Shown: positions 7,276 to 14,660 of the stretch, one piece after another
How the letters are laid out: each line of letters begins with the position of its first letter
Position numbering within the stretch: position 1 is the first letter of the stretch
NCBI GenBank assembly: GCA_025355225.1
Contig: JANYAB010000494.1
Coordinates: 1-21,373 of the forward strand
DNA length: 21,373 bases
Source: Bacteroidota bacterium
GTDB lineage: Bacteria > Bacteroidota > Bacteroidia > Sphingobacteriales > Sphingobacteriaceae
Direction of reading: 5' to 3'
Position numbers and translations under genes: made by a program
Notes under the pieces: model-generated
What the model saw: only the letters and a program-made list of their open reading frames with translations
The model's database searches: none
What the model was told of the DNA's origin: nothing

Positions 7276-7980
7276 ATGAAAAATTCCCTCATCACCGGCG
7301 CAACCAAAGGCATAGGACGCTCCATTGCAATTGCTTTTGCCAAAGAAGGAATTAACCTGGCCATTTGTTCGAGAAACGAAAAAGACCTGGCAGATTTTAA
7401 AGAGGAACTGCTGCTAATCAATCCTCAAATAAAGGTTGTTGCCCTGGTTGCCGATGGCAGCGTAAAAGAGCAGCTATTGCAGTTTGCGGGTGCGGCTGAA
7501 CAGCAGTTGGGCTTTATCAGTATTGTAGTAAATAATTTGGGGCTGTTTGAACCGGGCGGCATATTGGATGACAGTGAAAATTCATTCGATAAACTACTGA
7601 ATACTAACCTAATGCCAGCTTATCACCTATACCGCTATTTTGGTAAAACCATGGTGGCAGCACGAAAAGGACATATTTTTAATATCTGTTCGGTAGCATC
7701 AATAAACCCTGTTGCAGAGGCCGGCACCTATAGTGTAACAAAATTTGCGCTGTTAGGTCTTAGTAAGGTAATGAGGTTGGAGATGCAGCCTTACGGTGTT
7801 AAGGTGACTGCTGTTATTCCCGGATCAACGTTAACAGATTCATGGAAAGACGTAGATGTGGATAAGGATAAGTTTTTATCCCCCGATGATATAGCCTCGG
7901 CGATTGTAAATATTTACAAGATGAATGCCGCTGCAAATGTTGATGAAATTATAATAAAGCCAGTTGGTGGGCAGCTGTGA
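7276..7980 (+). CDS. Short-chain dehydrogenase/reductase (classical SDR)
   Basis: NAD(P)-dependent oxidoreductase of the classical SDR family; it may act like a 3-oxoacyl-ACP reductase, but the substrate is undetermined. Numbered from ATG 7276 (234 residues), it has the cofactor loop TGATKGIG (7-14), and Arg33 after strand 2 (CSRNEKDL), which favours NADP. NNLG is at 86-89, Asn111 in NTN, and the catalytic triad is Ser139 (NICSVAS), Tyr152 and Lys156 (YSVTK). IPGSTLT follows at the usual place. All catalytic residues are present. The upstream TTG at 7228 would add 16 residues that break the family's compact N-terminus and would lie before the predicted promoter box, so the ATG is preferred. 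Apparently a single-gene transcript, with word repeats after its stop. Confidence 0.88.
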   Translation: MKNSLITGATKGIGRSIAIAFAKEGINLAICSRNEKDLADFKEELLLINPQIKVVALVADGSVKEQLLQFAGAAEQQLGFISIVVNNLGLFEPGGILDDSENSFDKLLNTNLMPAYHLYRYFGKTMVAARKGHIFNICSVASINPVAEAGTYSVTKFALLGLSKVMRLEMQPYGVKVTAVIPGSTLTDSWKDVDVDKDKFLSPDDIASAIVNIYKMNAAANVDEIIIKPVGGQL

Positions 7981-7982
7981 TG

Positions 7983-8022
7983 GGAAGTCGAAAGTCGGAA
8001 GTTCGAAGTCGGAAGTCGGAAG
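7983..8022. repeat. Degenerate GAAGTCGGAAGT tandem words after SDR gene
   Basis: Beginning two bases after the SDR stop, five near-copies of an AAGTCGG/AAGTTCG word follow each other in one direction (GGAAGTCG, AAAGTCGG, AAGTTCG, AAGTCGG, AAGTCGG). No long inverted partner is present. It is purely repetitive and non-coding. Related words appear after the GH3 gene. Confidence 0.7.
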
Positions 8023-8046
8023 CCATCGGAGACCAGAAGTTGGTGG

Positions 8047-8100
8047 ATTTAGTATTTAGGGCTTAGAATTTAGTATTTAGAGCTTAGAATTTAGAAATTA
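8047..8100. repeat. 21-bp tandem repeat, two copies plus partial third
   Basis: Two adjacent 21-base units, 8047-8067 and 8068-8088, are identical except for one base (ATTTAGTATTTAG, then G or A, then GCTTAGA). A decayed third copy (TTTAGAAATTAGGATTT) runs to about 8107. It lies between the GAAGTCGG words and the PspC gene, about 40 bases upstream of that gene's start. Confidence 0.8.
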
Positions 8101-8142
8101 GGATTTTTAATTATATAGAATTTTTACTTAAACTACAATAAA

Positions 8143-8754
8143 ATGGACAAGAAACTATATCGTGACGAATACCGCAAAAAGATTGCAGGTGTTTGTGCTG
8201 GCTTAGCCGACTATTTCAATATAGATGTTGCCATCGTTCGCCTGGTATTTGTGTTAGCACTTATATTTCATGGTGGTGGTGGTTTAATATACATCATACT
8301 TTGGATAGTGTTACCTAAAAGGAATTATACCTTTAATAATCCCACGGTTGATTATACTGTACCTCCGCAAACACCTGGTACGGGTAATAATCCTTACACC
8401 AGCAACCCTAATCCGGACGCTACTTTTACAAATCAACCTTTTTCAAACCAGCCCTATCCAAATCAACCGCGCAGCACATCGCTTGCTGCTATAATTATCG
8501 GTGTTGTTTTAATTGTTGTGGGCGGTTCTATTTTGTTGGATGATTTCGATATTATTCCCGACTGGGACTTCGGGCAGTTGTGGCCGATTATATTAATCGC
8601 AGTCGGTGGAGTGCTGATTTTCAGTGGAGAACAGAAAAAACCCTGGGAAGGTACTAATTGGCAAAAGACAGATGCTAATAAAACTGAAGGAAATGCTGCC
8701 GGAGCGACTGCTCCTGAAGATACCCCTCCGGTTGATAACCCACCTGCTATATAG
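8143..8754 (+). CDS. PspC-domain membrane protein with LiaI/LiaF-like segment
   Basis: Probable envelope-stress membrane protein. Residues 3-60 form a PspC domain: KLYRDEYRKKIAGVCAGLADYF (amphipathic part with the family's 'GVCaGLa.yf' core), then NIDVAIVRLVFVLALIF and a second helix GLIYIILWIVLPKR. Residues 62-112 are a flexible Asn/Pro/Gln-rich linker with repeated NQP (TNQPFSNQPYPNQP). Residues 113-161 contain two more helices of the LiaI-LiaF transmembrane type (AAIIIGVVLIVVGGSILL, LWPIILIAVGGVLIF). The C-terminus is polar and Pro/Ala/Thr-rich. It is followed after 28 bases by a LiaF-like gene whose N-terminus repeats the same helix pair, pointing to a shared origin and probable interaction. 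Confidence 0.88.
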   Translation: MDKKLYRDEYRKKIAGVCAGLADYFNIDVAIVRLVFVLALIFHGGGGLIYIILWIVLPKRNYTFNNPTVDYTVPPQTPGTGNNPYTSNPNPDATFTNQPFSNQPYPNQPRSTSLAAIIIGVVLIVVGGSILLDDFDIIPDWDFGQLWPIILIAVGGVLIFSGEQKKPWEGTNWQKTDANKTEGNAAGATAPEDTPPVDNPPAI

Positions 8755-8782
8755 ATTTTAAAGAACTTAAATAGTTAAGATT

Positions 8783-9784
8783 ATGAGAAACGACAAATTA
8801 ATACCAGGCCTGATCCTGGTAATGATCGGCGCAATATTTCTGCTCAATAATTTCGGATATATCGATTTTCACTGGGGCAACTTATTTCACTTATGGCCTA
8901 TATTCTTAGTGATTGGCGGTGTAAACCTGGTATTTGCAAACAACAAGTCGCCCTGGGCAACTATCCTTAAAATATCGGTTGTTGTTGCCGGCTTTGCCCT
9001 GCTTATCTTCGGCAATTTTGGTAACAGGTACAGTTGGTGGCCCCGTTATGCCTACCATTATAACCACAATGATGATAATGATGACAATAATGACGGCGAT
9101 GATAACGATGACGACAACAATGACGGGAATAAAGGGGGCATGGTAAAGGTTGAAGGCAGCAGTGTTTTTAGCGAGCCTTATAATGCCACTGCACGCGTAG
9201 TTAAACTGAATATCAACGGAGGTGGTGCTACCTATACATTGAATGATACCACTAACCAATTATTCAAAGCTAATACCAAGGAGTTTTTTGGCAGATATGA
9301 GTTAAATCATCATTCGGAAGATTCGGTTTATGTGATGGATTTCAACATGAAAGATAACAAAAGCGGCCATTTTAACTGGGGCGGCGAAAAATCCAACACA
9401 GCTGACCTCAAACTAAATCTTAATCCCGAGTGGGAAATCAACGTAGAGACCGGTGCAACCAAGCTCGATTTTGACCTCTCGAAATTTAAATTAAGATCAT
9501 TGGTGTTAAAAGGCGGAGCCGCATCTTTTACGGTAAAGGTGGGTCAGCCTCTGGCAACTACTAATGTCAATGTTTCAACAGGAGTATCTGAGGTGAACAT
9601 CGAAATCCCGCAAAATGCAGCATGCCGAATTCAAACAGATTCCGGGCTTTCGTCTACCAGCTTTGATGGCTTTACCAAAAAGGACGACGGACATTATGAA
9701 ACAGCAGGCTTTGATGCGGCTAAGAACAAAATATATATTCATATGAGCGGCGGTATATCCGATTTTAAGGTAAGGCGATATTAG
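8783..9784 (+). CDS. LiaF-like membrane protein with toastrack domain
   Basis: Probable envelope-stress regulator or sensor related to LiaF/VraT-type proteins. The 333-residue protein starts with LiaI-LiaF-type helices: IPGLILVMIGAIFLLNNFG, LWPIFLVIGGVNLVF and ISVVVAGFALLIFGNFG (three membrane segments in residues 7-80). Residues 92-119 are an Asn/Asp-rich acidic linker (bases 9056-9139). Residues 120-333 form a beta-rich 'toastrack'-like repeat domain (LKLNLNPEWEINVETGATKLDFDLSK, repeated GATKLDF/GAASFTV/GVSEVNI elements, IHMSGGISDFKVRRY). The repeated 'G...l.l' turns match the DUF2154/DUF2807 kind of fold. Probably one operon with the PspC gene. Confidence 0.8.
   Translation: MRNDKLIPGLILVMIGAIFLLNNFGYIDFHWGNLFHLWPIFLVIGGVNLVFANNKSPWATILKISVVVAGFALLIFGNFGNRYSWWPRYAYHYNHNDDNDDNNDGDDNDDDNNDGNKGGMVKVEGSSVFSEPYNATARVVKLNINGGGATYTLNDTTNQLFKANTKEFFGRYELNHHSEDSVYVMDFNMKDNKSGHFNWGGEKSNTADLKLNLNPEWEINVETGATKLDFDLSKFKLRSLVLKGGAASFTVKVGQPLATTNVNVSTGVSEVNIEIPQNAACRIQTDSGLSSTSFDGFTKKDDGHYETAGFDAAKNKIYIHMSGGISDFKVRRY
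9056..9139 (+). repeat. GAT/AAT low-complexity tract encoding Asn/Asp linker
   Basis: A run of GAT, GAC, AAT and AAC codons encodes 28 residues consisting mainly of Asn, Asp and Gly. The triplet structure and mixed third bases suggest slow, selected expansion rather than a recent slip. It joins the membrane helices to the toastrack domain of the LiaF-like protein. Confidence 0.8.
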
Positions 9785-9795
9785 GTGCATTAATT

Positions 9796-9839
9796 GAATA
9801 ATGAATATTGATGAAGTAACCTTTCAATATTCGTCATTC
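9796..9839 (+). terminator. Long imperfect hairpin after LiaF-like gene
   Basis: GAATAATGAATATTGA (9796-9811) can pair with TCAATATTCGTCATTC (9824-9839) across a 12-base loop with one mismatch and one G-U pair. It sits 12 bases after the LiaF-like stop. There is no T run directly after it, so it could be a transcript-end stabiliser instead of a classical terminator. Confidence 0.45.
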
Positions 9840-9950
9840 GATATTTGTGTATTTGACACCATTACCCTTTTGAGATGGACTTCGAAACAATAAATCAGTA
9901 GTGATTTACTTCGGCGTTCGATATTCAAAATTCATTATTCGATATTTATT
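9796..9950. repeat. ATTCGATATT / GAATAATGAA word-repeat cluster
   Basis: The 185-base gap between the LiaF-like and RDD genes contains repeated words: ATTCGATATT at 9836-9845 and 9938-9947, a partial TTCGATATT at 9918-9926, and TTCATTATTC at 9931-9940. The last is the exact inverse of GAATAATGAA at 9796-9805. GAATAATGAA occurs again at 10585-10594. Two alternative pairings of the first arm are possible (with 9824-9839 or 9931-9940). Confidence 0.65.
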
Positions 9951-9969
9951 TTAAGTTTAGGCTCTTCCA

Positions 9970-10572
9970 ATGGAACAATATCTTTTAGTAATCAACGGAA
10001 AGCCTCAGGGGCCCTTTAATATTGAACAATTAAAGGGCCTTAATATTAAGCCCGGCGATTTTGTAAAAACCCCGGCAATGGCCGATTACAAGGAAGCCCA
10101 TGAGATAGCCGAACTGCGGCAGATATTTCATTTTAATAAACCACCAGTAATTCCCCAATATTTCGCAGGTTTTGACCAGCGCTTGCTCGCTTCGGCACTG
10201 GATTGGTTTATCGTTTCGGGGATTTTTATTTTGATCGCATTTGTTGCCGTAATTTTTGTCGAAGACAAAGCAACGAGGCTCACAATTATATTCGGTTCAC
10301 TTGCCCTGATCCCATTGACCAATTTTATTTATCACATAGTATTGGAAAGCTCTGATAAGCAAGGCACCCTTGGCAAGCAGGTCCTCAAAATAAAAGTTTG
10401 TGATATGGAAGGAAACAGGATCAGCACCGGAAGATCGATGACAAGAAATCTGTTCAAAATATTTTCTTTCCTGTCAATTATCGGTTTCCTGCTCAGCTTT
10501 TTTAATAAACACCAGCAATGCTTGCACGATATGCTGGCCGATACGCTGGTAATGAAGGATAGGCTTATTTAG
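9970..10572 (+). CDS. GYF_2–RDD family membrane protein
   Basis: A 200-residue membrane protein of unknown role; RDD proteins have been linked to transport or stress. Residues 1-53 form a GYF_2 (DUF4339) domain, usually a protein-interaction module: YLLVINGKPQGPFNIEQLKG, with the family pattern Y.v..nG..GP.s...l.......t.v. Residues 66-196 form the RDD domain: GFDQRLLASALDW (Arg71 and Asp78 of the R-D-D signature), helices IVSGIFILIAFVAVIF, IIFGSLALIPLTNFIYHIV and IFSFLSIIGFLLSF, the GTLGKQVLKIKV segment, and the C-terminal HDMLADTLV holding the last Asp. The gap upstream has word repeats and no clear promoter. Convergent with the response-regulator gene. Confidence 0.88.
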   Translation: MEQYLLVINGKPQGPFNIEQLKGLNIKPGDFVKTPAMADYKEAHEIAELRQIFHFNKPPVIPQYFAGFDQRLLASALDWFIVSGIFILIAFVAVIFVEDKATRLTIIFGSLALIPLTNFIYHIVLESSDKQGTLGKQVLKIKVCDMEGNRISTGRSMTRNLFKIFSFLSIIGFLLSFFNKHQQCLHDMLADTLVMKDRLI

Positions 10573-10665
10573 CAGTTGGCAGTTGAATAATGAAAAGCTC
10601 AACTTGTCCAGCAATAACTGCAAACTGCTTAGTGCTAACACAAACTGCTTACTGCCCACCGCAAA
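10572..10665. repeat. CAGTT/AACTGC word cluster between convergent genes
   Basis: Between the RDD stop and the response-regulator stop the words GCAGTTGGCAGTT (10572-10584) face their inverse partners AACTGC (10616-10621), AAACTGCTTA (10623 and again 10643) and ACTGCCC. The two AAACTGCTTA copies form a direct repeat. The alternating direct and inverse words could form several alternative hairpins and end transcription from both sides. Confidence 0.65.
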
Positions 10666-10666
10666 C

Positions 10667-11365
10667 TTACTTCAATCCCAACCTGGTTCTTAAAGGTTCG
10701 CGGTAGGTGCTGCCGATAGGTATTTTTTCGCCATTTATGATCAACTGGTGAACTTCTATCATGGTAATATGCTTTATGGCGACGACAAATGATTTGTGCA
10801 CCCTTACAAATTCCTCAGACGGAATAATATCAAAAATATCGCCCATATTTTCGCGGATAAGTATCTTTTTGTCCTTCAAACAAACAGTAATATAGTTTCC
10901 ATCTTTCTCTAAATAAAGTATGTCGTTGATCTTAACCTGGTGTGTGTGCGGACCGCTTTTGATAAAAACCGTCCCTGGCTCATCATTTTTAATCGCCGGA
11001 TGATTTTTTGTCGAGTGCAAGTTCAAAGCCTTGTTAGTTGCTGCTAAAAACCTTTCGAAAGTGATGGGCTTCAGTAAATAATCAATTGCGTTAAGGTTGT
11101 AGCTTTCAACGGCATAATTGCTGTAAGCGGTGGTGAAAATAATCATGGGCTTAACCGCAAGAGTAGCGATTAACTGTATCCCATTGATATCCGGCATATT
11201 TATATCCAGAAAAACAAGGTCGATTTGCTCCCGGTTTAGAAACTCAATTGCTTTAACCGGCTCACGAAATGTTGACTTTAGGCTGACGAACTCGGTTTTT
11301 TGGCAATATCTTTCTATAACTTCCAGCGCTTTAGGCTCATCATCAATAGCTATGCAGTTCATCAT
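10667..11365 (-). CDS. LytTR-family response regulator
   Basis: DNA-binding response regulator partnered with the adjacent histidine kinase. Receiver domain residues 1-115: acidic pair DD8-9 (AIDDEPKA), phospho-acceptor Asp54 in LVFLDINMPDING, Thr79 in FTTAYSNYAVE, and Lys99 in YLLKPI. Residues 131-230 form a LytTR DNA-binding domain (VFIKSG, ILYLEKDGNYITV, EFVRVHKSFVVAIKHI, IPIGSTYREPL). The start overlaps the kinase stop (ATGA at 11365-11362), so the two proteins are translated together. LytTR regulators in Bacteroidota often control nearby surface-protein genes, which fits the divergent GLPGLI operon, though this is inference. Confidence 0.94.
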   Translation of the reverse strand: MMNCIAIDDEPKALEVIERYCQKTEFVSLKSTFREPVKAIEFLNREQIDLVFLDINMPDINGIQLIATLAVKPMIIFTTAYSNYAVESYNLNAIDYLLKPITFERFLAATNKALNLHSTKNHPAIKNDEPGTVFIKSGPHTHQVKINDILYLEKDGNYITVCLKDKKILIRENMGDIFDIIPSEEFVRVHKSFVVAIKHITMIEVHQLIINGEKIPIGSTYREPLRTRLGLK

Positions 11366-12573
11366 TCCAAATTTATTTCAAGATTAACAATATACTTGTT
11401 GTCAGCATTTTTTATAAATAGTTCACATTTTCCTGGATAGACTAATTCCAATCTTCTTTTTACATTTTCCAGGCCTATGCCACTCTTGTCATCTTCCATC
11501 TTTTTGACGCTGTAGATCATATTTTGACAGGTAAAGATCAGTTGCTTGTTCACTATCGAAATTGAAATGTCAATTTCTGAAGACTGCCCTATCACAACCC
11601 CGTGTTTAAAGGCATTTTCGACAAAAGGGATAAACAGCATGGGCGCGATTAAAATGCCTTCCATTTGTTCCGGATAATCAAATATAACTTTAACCTCGTT
11701 ATCGGCGTAGCGCAATTTATTGAGTAGAATACAATTCTCGAGGTATTCGATCTCTTTTTTCAAAGGGACGTGCTCTTCATTACTTTCATAGATCATGTAT
11801 CGCATCATCCCCGAAAGCTTTGAGATGCCGTCGGCAAGTTCATCATTCCCTTTTTTCTGCGCCATTGAGAACAGGTTATTCAACGTATTGAAAAGAAAAT
11901 GCGGGTTTACCTGCGACTTGAGGAATTTAACTTCCGTATCGAGCTGCACGGCTTGCAGCTGCGAATGTATATTCTCGGCCCTGGCCCATTCTTTCAAAAA
12001 GAAATAAGCTAAAGAAAGACCAAATATGATAATGAAAATAAACAATAATGTATTTGAGAACCCATCTCCCGCAAATACAAAGGCTTTGGTGTGCTGAAAC
12101 GTCATCTCCCTTTTAATATCATTATCGGGGAAAGGGCGACCTGTTGGGCTCTTCACGCGGTCAACGTTGGTGTCTATAGTAATCCGCATGTTATTTGGCG
12201 GAGGTGACATTATCAGCATAGGATCGCTCTGTTTCCGTGCCGGCAACAAGGTATCCAGGTAGCTATTTGTAAAAAAGATGGCGCTGAACCAGGCAATGGA
12301 CAGAACTACCCTGATCAATACATTCTTATAGCGAAGTGCCTTTTTAAACAACCAAAATACATTACCATAAAATAACACGACCATGAAACCAAGCGTGAGA
12401 AATATATGCGGCGACAAGGTATGCCTTATATCCCTTTCAAGGATAGTGCCGTTATGATTGATACGCATTTTAATGTGCGGTTCGGTAAATGATAGCAGCG
12501 TATAAAAAACGCCAACCCAGAATGCGATGTGGAGCACGATCTCTATCCAGTCTTTCTTCCTGATCTTAAACAT
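11362..12573 (-). CDS. LytS/YehU-type sensor histidine kinase
   Basis: Membrane sensor kinase of the His_kinase (PF06580) class. Numbered from ATG 12573 (403 residues), it has four predicted helices, about 11-27, 56-75, 87-104 and 172-193. A polar stretch of about 65 residues (105-170) between helices 3 and 4 is probably the extracytoplasmic sensing loop. The kinase core follows: KFLKSQVNPHFLFNTLNNL with His225, IPFVENAFKHG (N box, 315-325) and KSGIGLENVKRRLELVYP (G box, 363-380). No other sensory domain is present. An upstream TTG at 12666 would add 31 residues with no domain. A TACTTTTG box at 12586-12579 lies only five bases before the ATG, so the message might be nearly leaderless. Ends in the start of the regulator gene. 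Confidence 0.92.
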   Translation of the reverse strand: MFKIRKKDWIEIVLHIAFWVGVFYTLLSFTEPHIKMRINHNGTILERDIRHTLSPHIFLTLGFMVVLFYGNVFWLFKKALRYKNVLIRVVLSIAWFSAIFFTNSYLDTLLPARKQSDPMLIMSPPPNNMRITIDTNVDRVKSPTGRPFPDNDIKREMTFQHTKAFVFAGDGFSNTLLFIFIIIFGLSLAYFFLKEWARAENIHSQLQAVQLDTEVKFLKSQVNPHFLFNTLNNLFSMAQKKGNDELADGISKLSGMMRYMIYESNEEHVPLKKEIEYLENCILLNKLRYADNEVKVIFDYPEQMEGILIAPMLFIPFVENAFKHGVVIGQSSEIDISISIVNKQLIFTCQNMIYSVKKMEDDKSGIGLENVKRRLELVYPGKCELFIKNADNKYIVNLEINLE

Positions 12574-12578
12574 AGTAT

Positions 12579-12586
12579 CAAAAGTA
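12579..12586 (-). promoter_or_regulatory. TACTTTTG -7-like box before histidine-kinase start
   Basis: An exact TAnnTTTG match on the minus strand, only five bases before ATG 12573. No TTG at the -33 position is visible. It would imply transcription starting at or next to the start codon, so it may be fortuitous. Confidence 0.22.
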
Positions 12587-12744
12587 AAATACCTGAAATG
12601 ATTAAAAAAGATAATGTTACTAACCTCTTCAATAAGGGTATAAACTGCCGGTTTTTGAAATTCCAAATAACAAATATCCTGATTTCATCGGCTTAAAAAT
12701 GCTGTTCGTACCAAAGTTTTTATATGTTGAAGTGTAAGAAATAG

Positions 12745-12759
12745 TATTGCTTAACAATA
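12745..12759. promoter_or_regulatory. Inverted repeat before GLPGLI operon
   Basis: TATTG-CTTAA-CAATA is a perfect 5-base inverted repeat with a 5-base centre, ending nine bases before the first GLPGLI start (12769). It also contains TAGTATTG, close to a -7 box. It could be an operator or part of the leader. The whole divergent gap is 195 bases. Confidence 0.25.
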
Positions 12760-12768
12760 TCATGAATT

Positions 12769-13680
12769 ATGAAAAAGCAATTGCTACTGGTTATCATGTT
12801 ATCGGTGATGTTCATTACCGCCGAAGCCCAAAGACCGGATACGGCGCGGGCGCTGGTACACTACAAGTTTACCCATGTAACAGATACCACGAACCGGGCG
12901 CATCCCTATACGGAAAACATGGTGTTATTGGTAGGCAAAACCGCGAGCGTTTATAAGAGCTACGACGGGATGATAGCCGATGAGCGATTCAGAAAAGCGT
13001 ATGTCAGGGCGGCGGCCAGCAGCCCGGATGGGCATATAGGCATCAACAGGAGTGGCGCAAGTTTGCGCACCCAATATTTCCAGTACCCGAACGTGCAAAA
13101 ATTGTTAACGAAGGATTACGTGCTTATCACTGAATACCTGATAGCAGGCCCGATGCCTGCCATCGACTGGAAGATAAGCGGTGACACGGCAACTTTCGGC
13201 GGTCTGCATTGCCAGGAAGCCACGGGCCATTTTAAAGGCCGGGATTACATCGTATGGTTTTGCCCTGATCTGCCGGTGCATACCGGCCCGTGGAAATTAA
13301 ACGGCTTGCCCGGCGTGATCGTGGACGCCCATGATACAAAAAACGAAGTGATATTTCGGTTTGACGGTGTAGAGAAGGCGGTTTTTGCGGAAGTAAAGCC
13401 CATAGTAGGCGCCAATATAGCTGAAAAGGATGTTCCCCCCATATTGCGGGGTTTGGATGATAACCCAAATATCATAGCGCCACCGGCCAGGGCGATCAAA
13501 GCCACACAAAAGGAATATGATAAACTGCAAGCGGGCATGCAGAAGAACCCCAATGCCCTTTCGCAAGGTATGGTAGCCGCCGATGGTGCAGGTGTGCAAG
13601 GCGATCATGTCATTGTTAAAGGGGTCCCCGGCGGCCCTGCAAGAAATGTTAACCCGTTAGAATTACCAGAAAAAAAATAA
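12769..13680 (+). CDS. GLPGLI family protein, paralogue 1
   Basis: Exported protein of the GLPGLI family (TIGR01200), whose biochemical role is not established. The 303 residues start with a signal peptide cut after AEA (residue 20), leaving Gln21. Landmarks are YTENMVL (47-53), YKSYD (62-66), AIDWKISGDT (131-140), and HCQEATGHFKGRDYIVWFC with Cys148 and Cys165. The name motif follows as GPWKLNGLPGVIVDA (GLPGVI at 179-184, Val in place of the family's Leu). From about 205 to 235 the sequence is variable, followed by a helix KEYDKLQAGMQKNPNALSQ and a C-terminal tail NPLELPEKK. First gene of the four-gene operon; divergent from the two-component pair. It is separated from paralogue 2 by 30 bases. 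Confidence 0.9.
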   Translation: MKKQLLLVIMLSVMFITAEAQRPDTARALVHYKFTHVTDTTNRAHPYTENMVLLVGKTASVYKSYDGMIADERFRKAYVRAAASSPDGHIGINRSGASLRTQYFQYPNVQKLLTKDYVLITEYLIAGPMPAIDWKISGDTATFGGLHCQEATGHFKGRDYIVWFCPDLPVHTGPWKLNGLPGVIVDAHDTKNEVIFRFDGVEKAVFAEVKPIVGANIAEKDVPPILRGLDDNPNIIAPPARAIKATQKEYDKLQAGMQKNPNALSQGMVAADGAGVQGDHVIVKGVPGGPARNVNPLELPEKK

Positions 13681-13710
13681 ACCAAATTATAATATTAAAT
13701 GATAACAGTT

Positions 13711-14637
13711 ATGAAAAGACAATTGATAATAATCGCAGCGTTGATTTTACCGGCTTTGGTGGCTTCTGCGCAAAAACCCGACACAGCCAGTTATATGGTG
13801 CGTTACAAGTTTTCACATTTGAGGGACACCGCTAATCGCGCAACCCCTTATACTGAAAATATGGTCCTGTTCCTGGGCAAAAACTCGAGCGCCTACAAAA
13901 GCTACGACAAGCAGCTCGAAGATGCCTTATTTAAAAAGCAAATGCAGGAGCAGATTGCTAACTCGCCGGATGGCAACGTTAGAATTAATCGGCACAACAC
14001 GGGTTCGCCTATCCAATATTATCAATTTCCGGGTGAAAAGAAATTGTATAGAAAGGAATCGCTCGTCATCAACAGCTACCTGATAGAAGATGCCTTGCCA
14101 GCTATCGACTGGAAGATCAGCAGCGACACGGCCAGTTTTGGTGGCATGCATTGCCAGAAAGCCACCGCGCATTTTAAGGGAAGAGATTACACCGCATGGT
14201 TTTGCGCAGATATGCCTTTTCATGCCGGGCCATGGAAACTGAACGGCTTGCCCGGCGTGATACTGGACGCCTATGATGCTAAAAAAGAAGTGGCATTTAA
14301 GTTTGACGGCATCGAAAAAGTGGCGCCGCCCCAACTTGCCCCCGTTGCCAGTGAACCGCAGGTAGGTGACGGTCACAAGATGATCATGATAGGCGGGGAT
14401 GATTCCGATACCGACCCGGCTATTATCGAACTGCCTTCGCGCGCTATCAAAACCACGGAAAAGGAGTTTACCAAATTGCAGGATGCCATGCGAAAGGACC
14501 CGGATGCTTTTGTACAAGCCATGATGGCTTCGTCCGGCATGAATGGCCCGGGTAACGGCCCGCATCCGCAGATCAAAATTAAGATCGGTCCCCAGCCGGT
14601 GAATAATAATCCCATAGAATTGCCTGAAAAGAAATGA
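13711..14637 (+). CDS. GLPGLI family protein, paralogue 2
   Basis: Second tandem copy. The start at ATG 13711 is chosen because it makes the signal peptide end at residue 20 (ASA, then Gln21), exactly as in the other two paralogues; ATG 13699 in the same frame would add four residues. 308 residues. Cys148, Cys165 and GLPGVI (179-184) fall at the same numbers as in paralogue 1, so the first ~200 residues align without gaps. Specific features: an acidic insert DDSDTDP after a variable stretch (PPQLAPVASEPQVGDG), the helix KEFTKLQDAMRKDPDAFVQAM, and the tail NPIELPEKK. Co-transcribed, with 23 bases to paralogue 3. Function unknown beyond export. Confidence 0.9.
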   Translation: MKRQLIIIAALILPALVASAQKPDTASYMVRYKFSHLRDTANRATPYTENMVLFLGKNSSAYKSYDKQLEDALFKKQMQEQIANSPDGNVRINRHNTGSPIQYYQFPGEKKLYRKESLVINSYLIEDALPAIDWKISSDTASFGGMHCQKATAHFKGRDYTAWFCADMPFHAGPWKLNGLPGVILDAYDAKKEVAFKFDGIEKVAPPQLAPVASEPQVGDGHKMIMIGGDDSDTDPAIIELPSRAIKTTEKEFTKLQDAMRKDPDAFVQAMMASSGMNGPGNGPHPQIKIKIGPQPVNNNPIELPEKK

Positions 14638-14660
14638 TTTGGTTTAAATAATCAATGATC

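Noticed and set aside
7983..8100. CRISPR array
   Set aside because: Repeat units are adjacent or degenerate, with no unique spacers and no cas genes in the window.
12574..12666. Longer histidine-kinase start at TTG 12666
   Set aside because: Adds 31 residues without membrane or sensor features, and a -7-like box lies between it and ATG 12573.
12667..12721. LytTR-type direct repeats in the divergent region
   Set aside because: AAAGTTTTT near 12713 and TATGTTGAA downstream resemble half sites, but their spacing is about 10 bases, not the usual ~21, and both deviate from consensus.
13232..13608. Minus-strand frames inside the GLPGLI genes (also 13927-14615 and 14955-15535)
   Set aside because: Shadows of conserved coding sequence; similar frames arise at the same place in each paralogue because the sense codons are alike.
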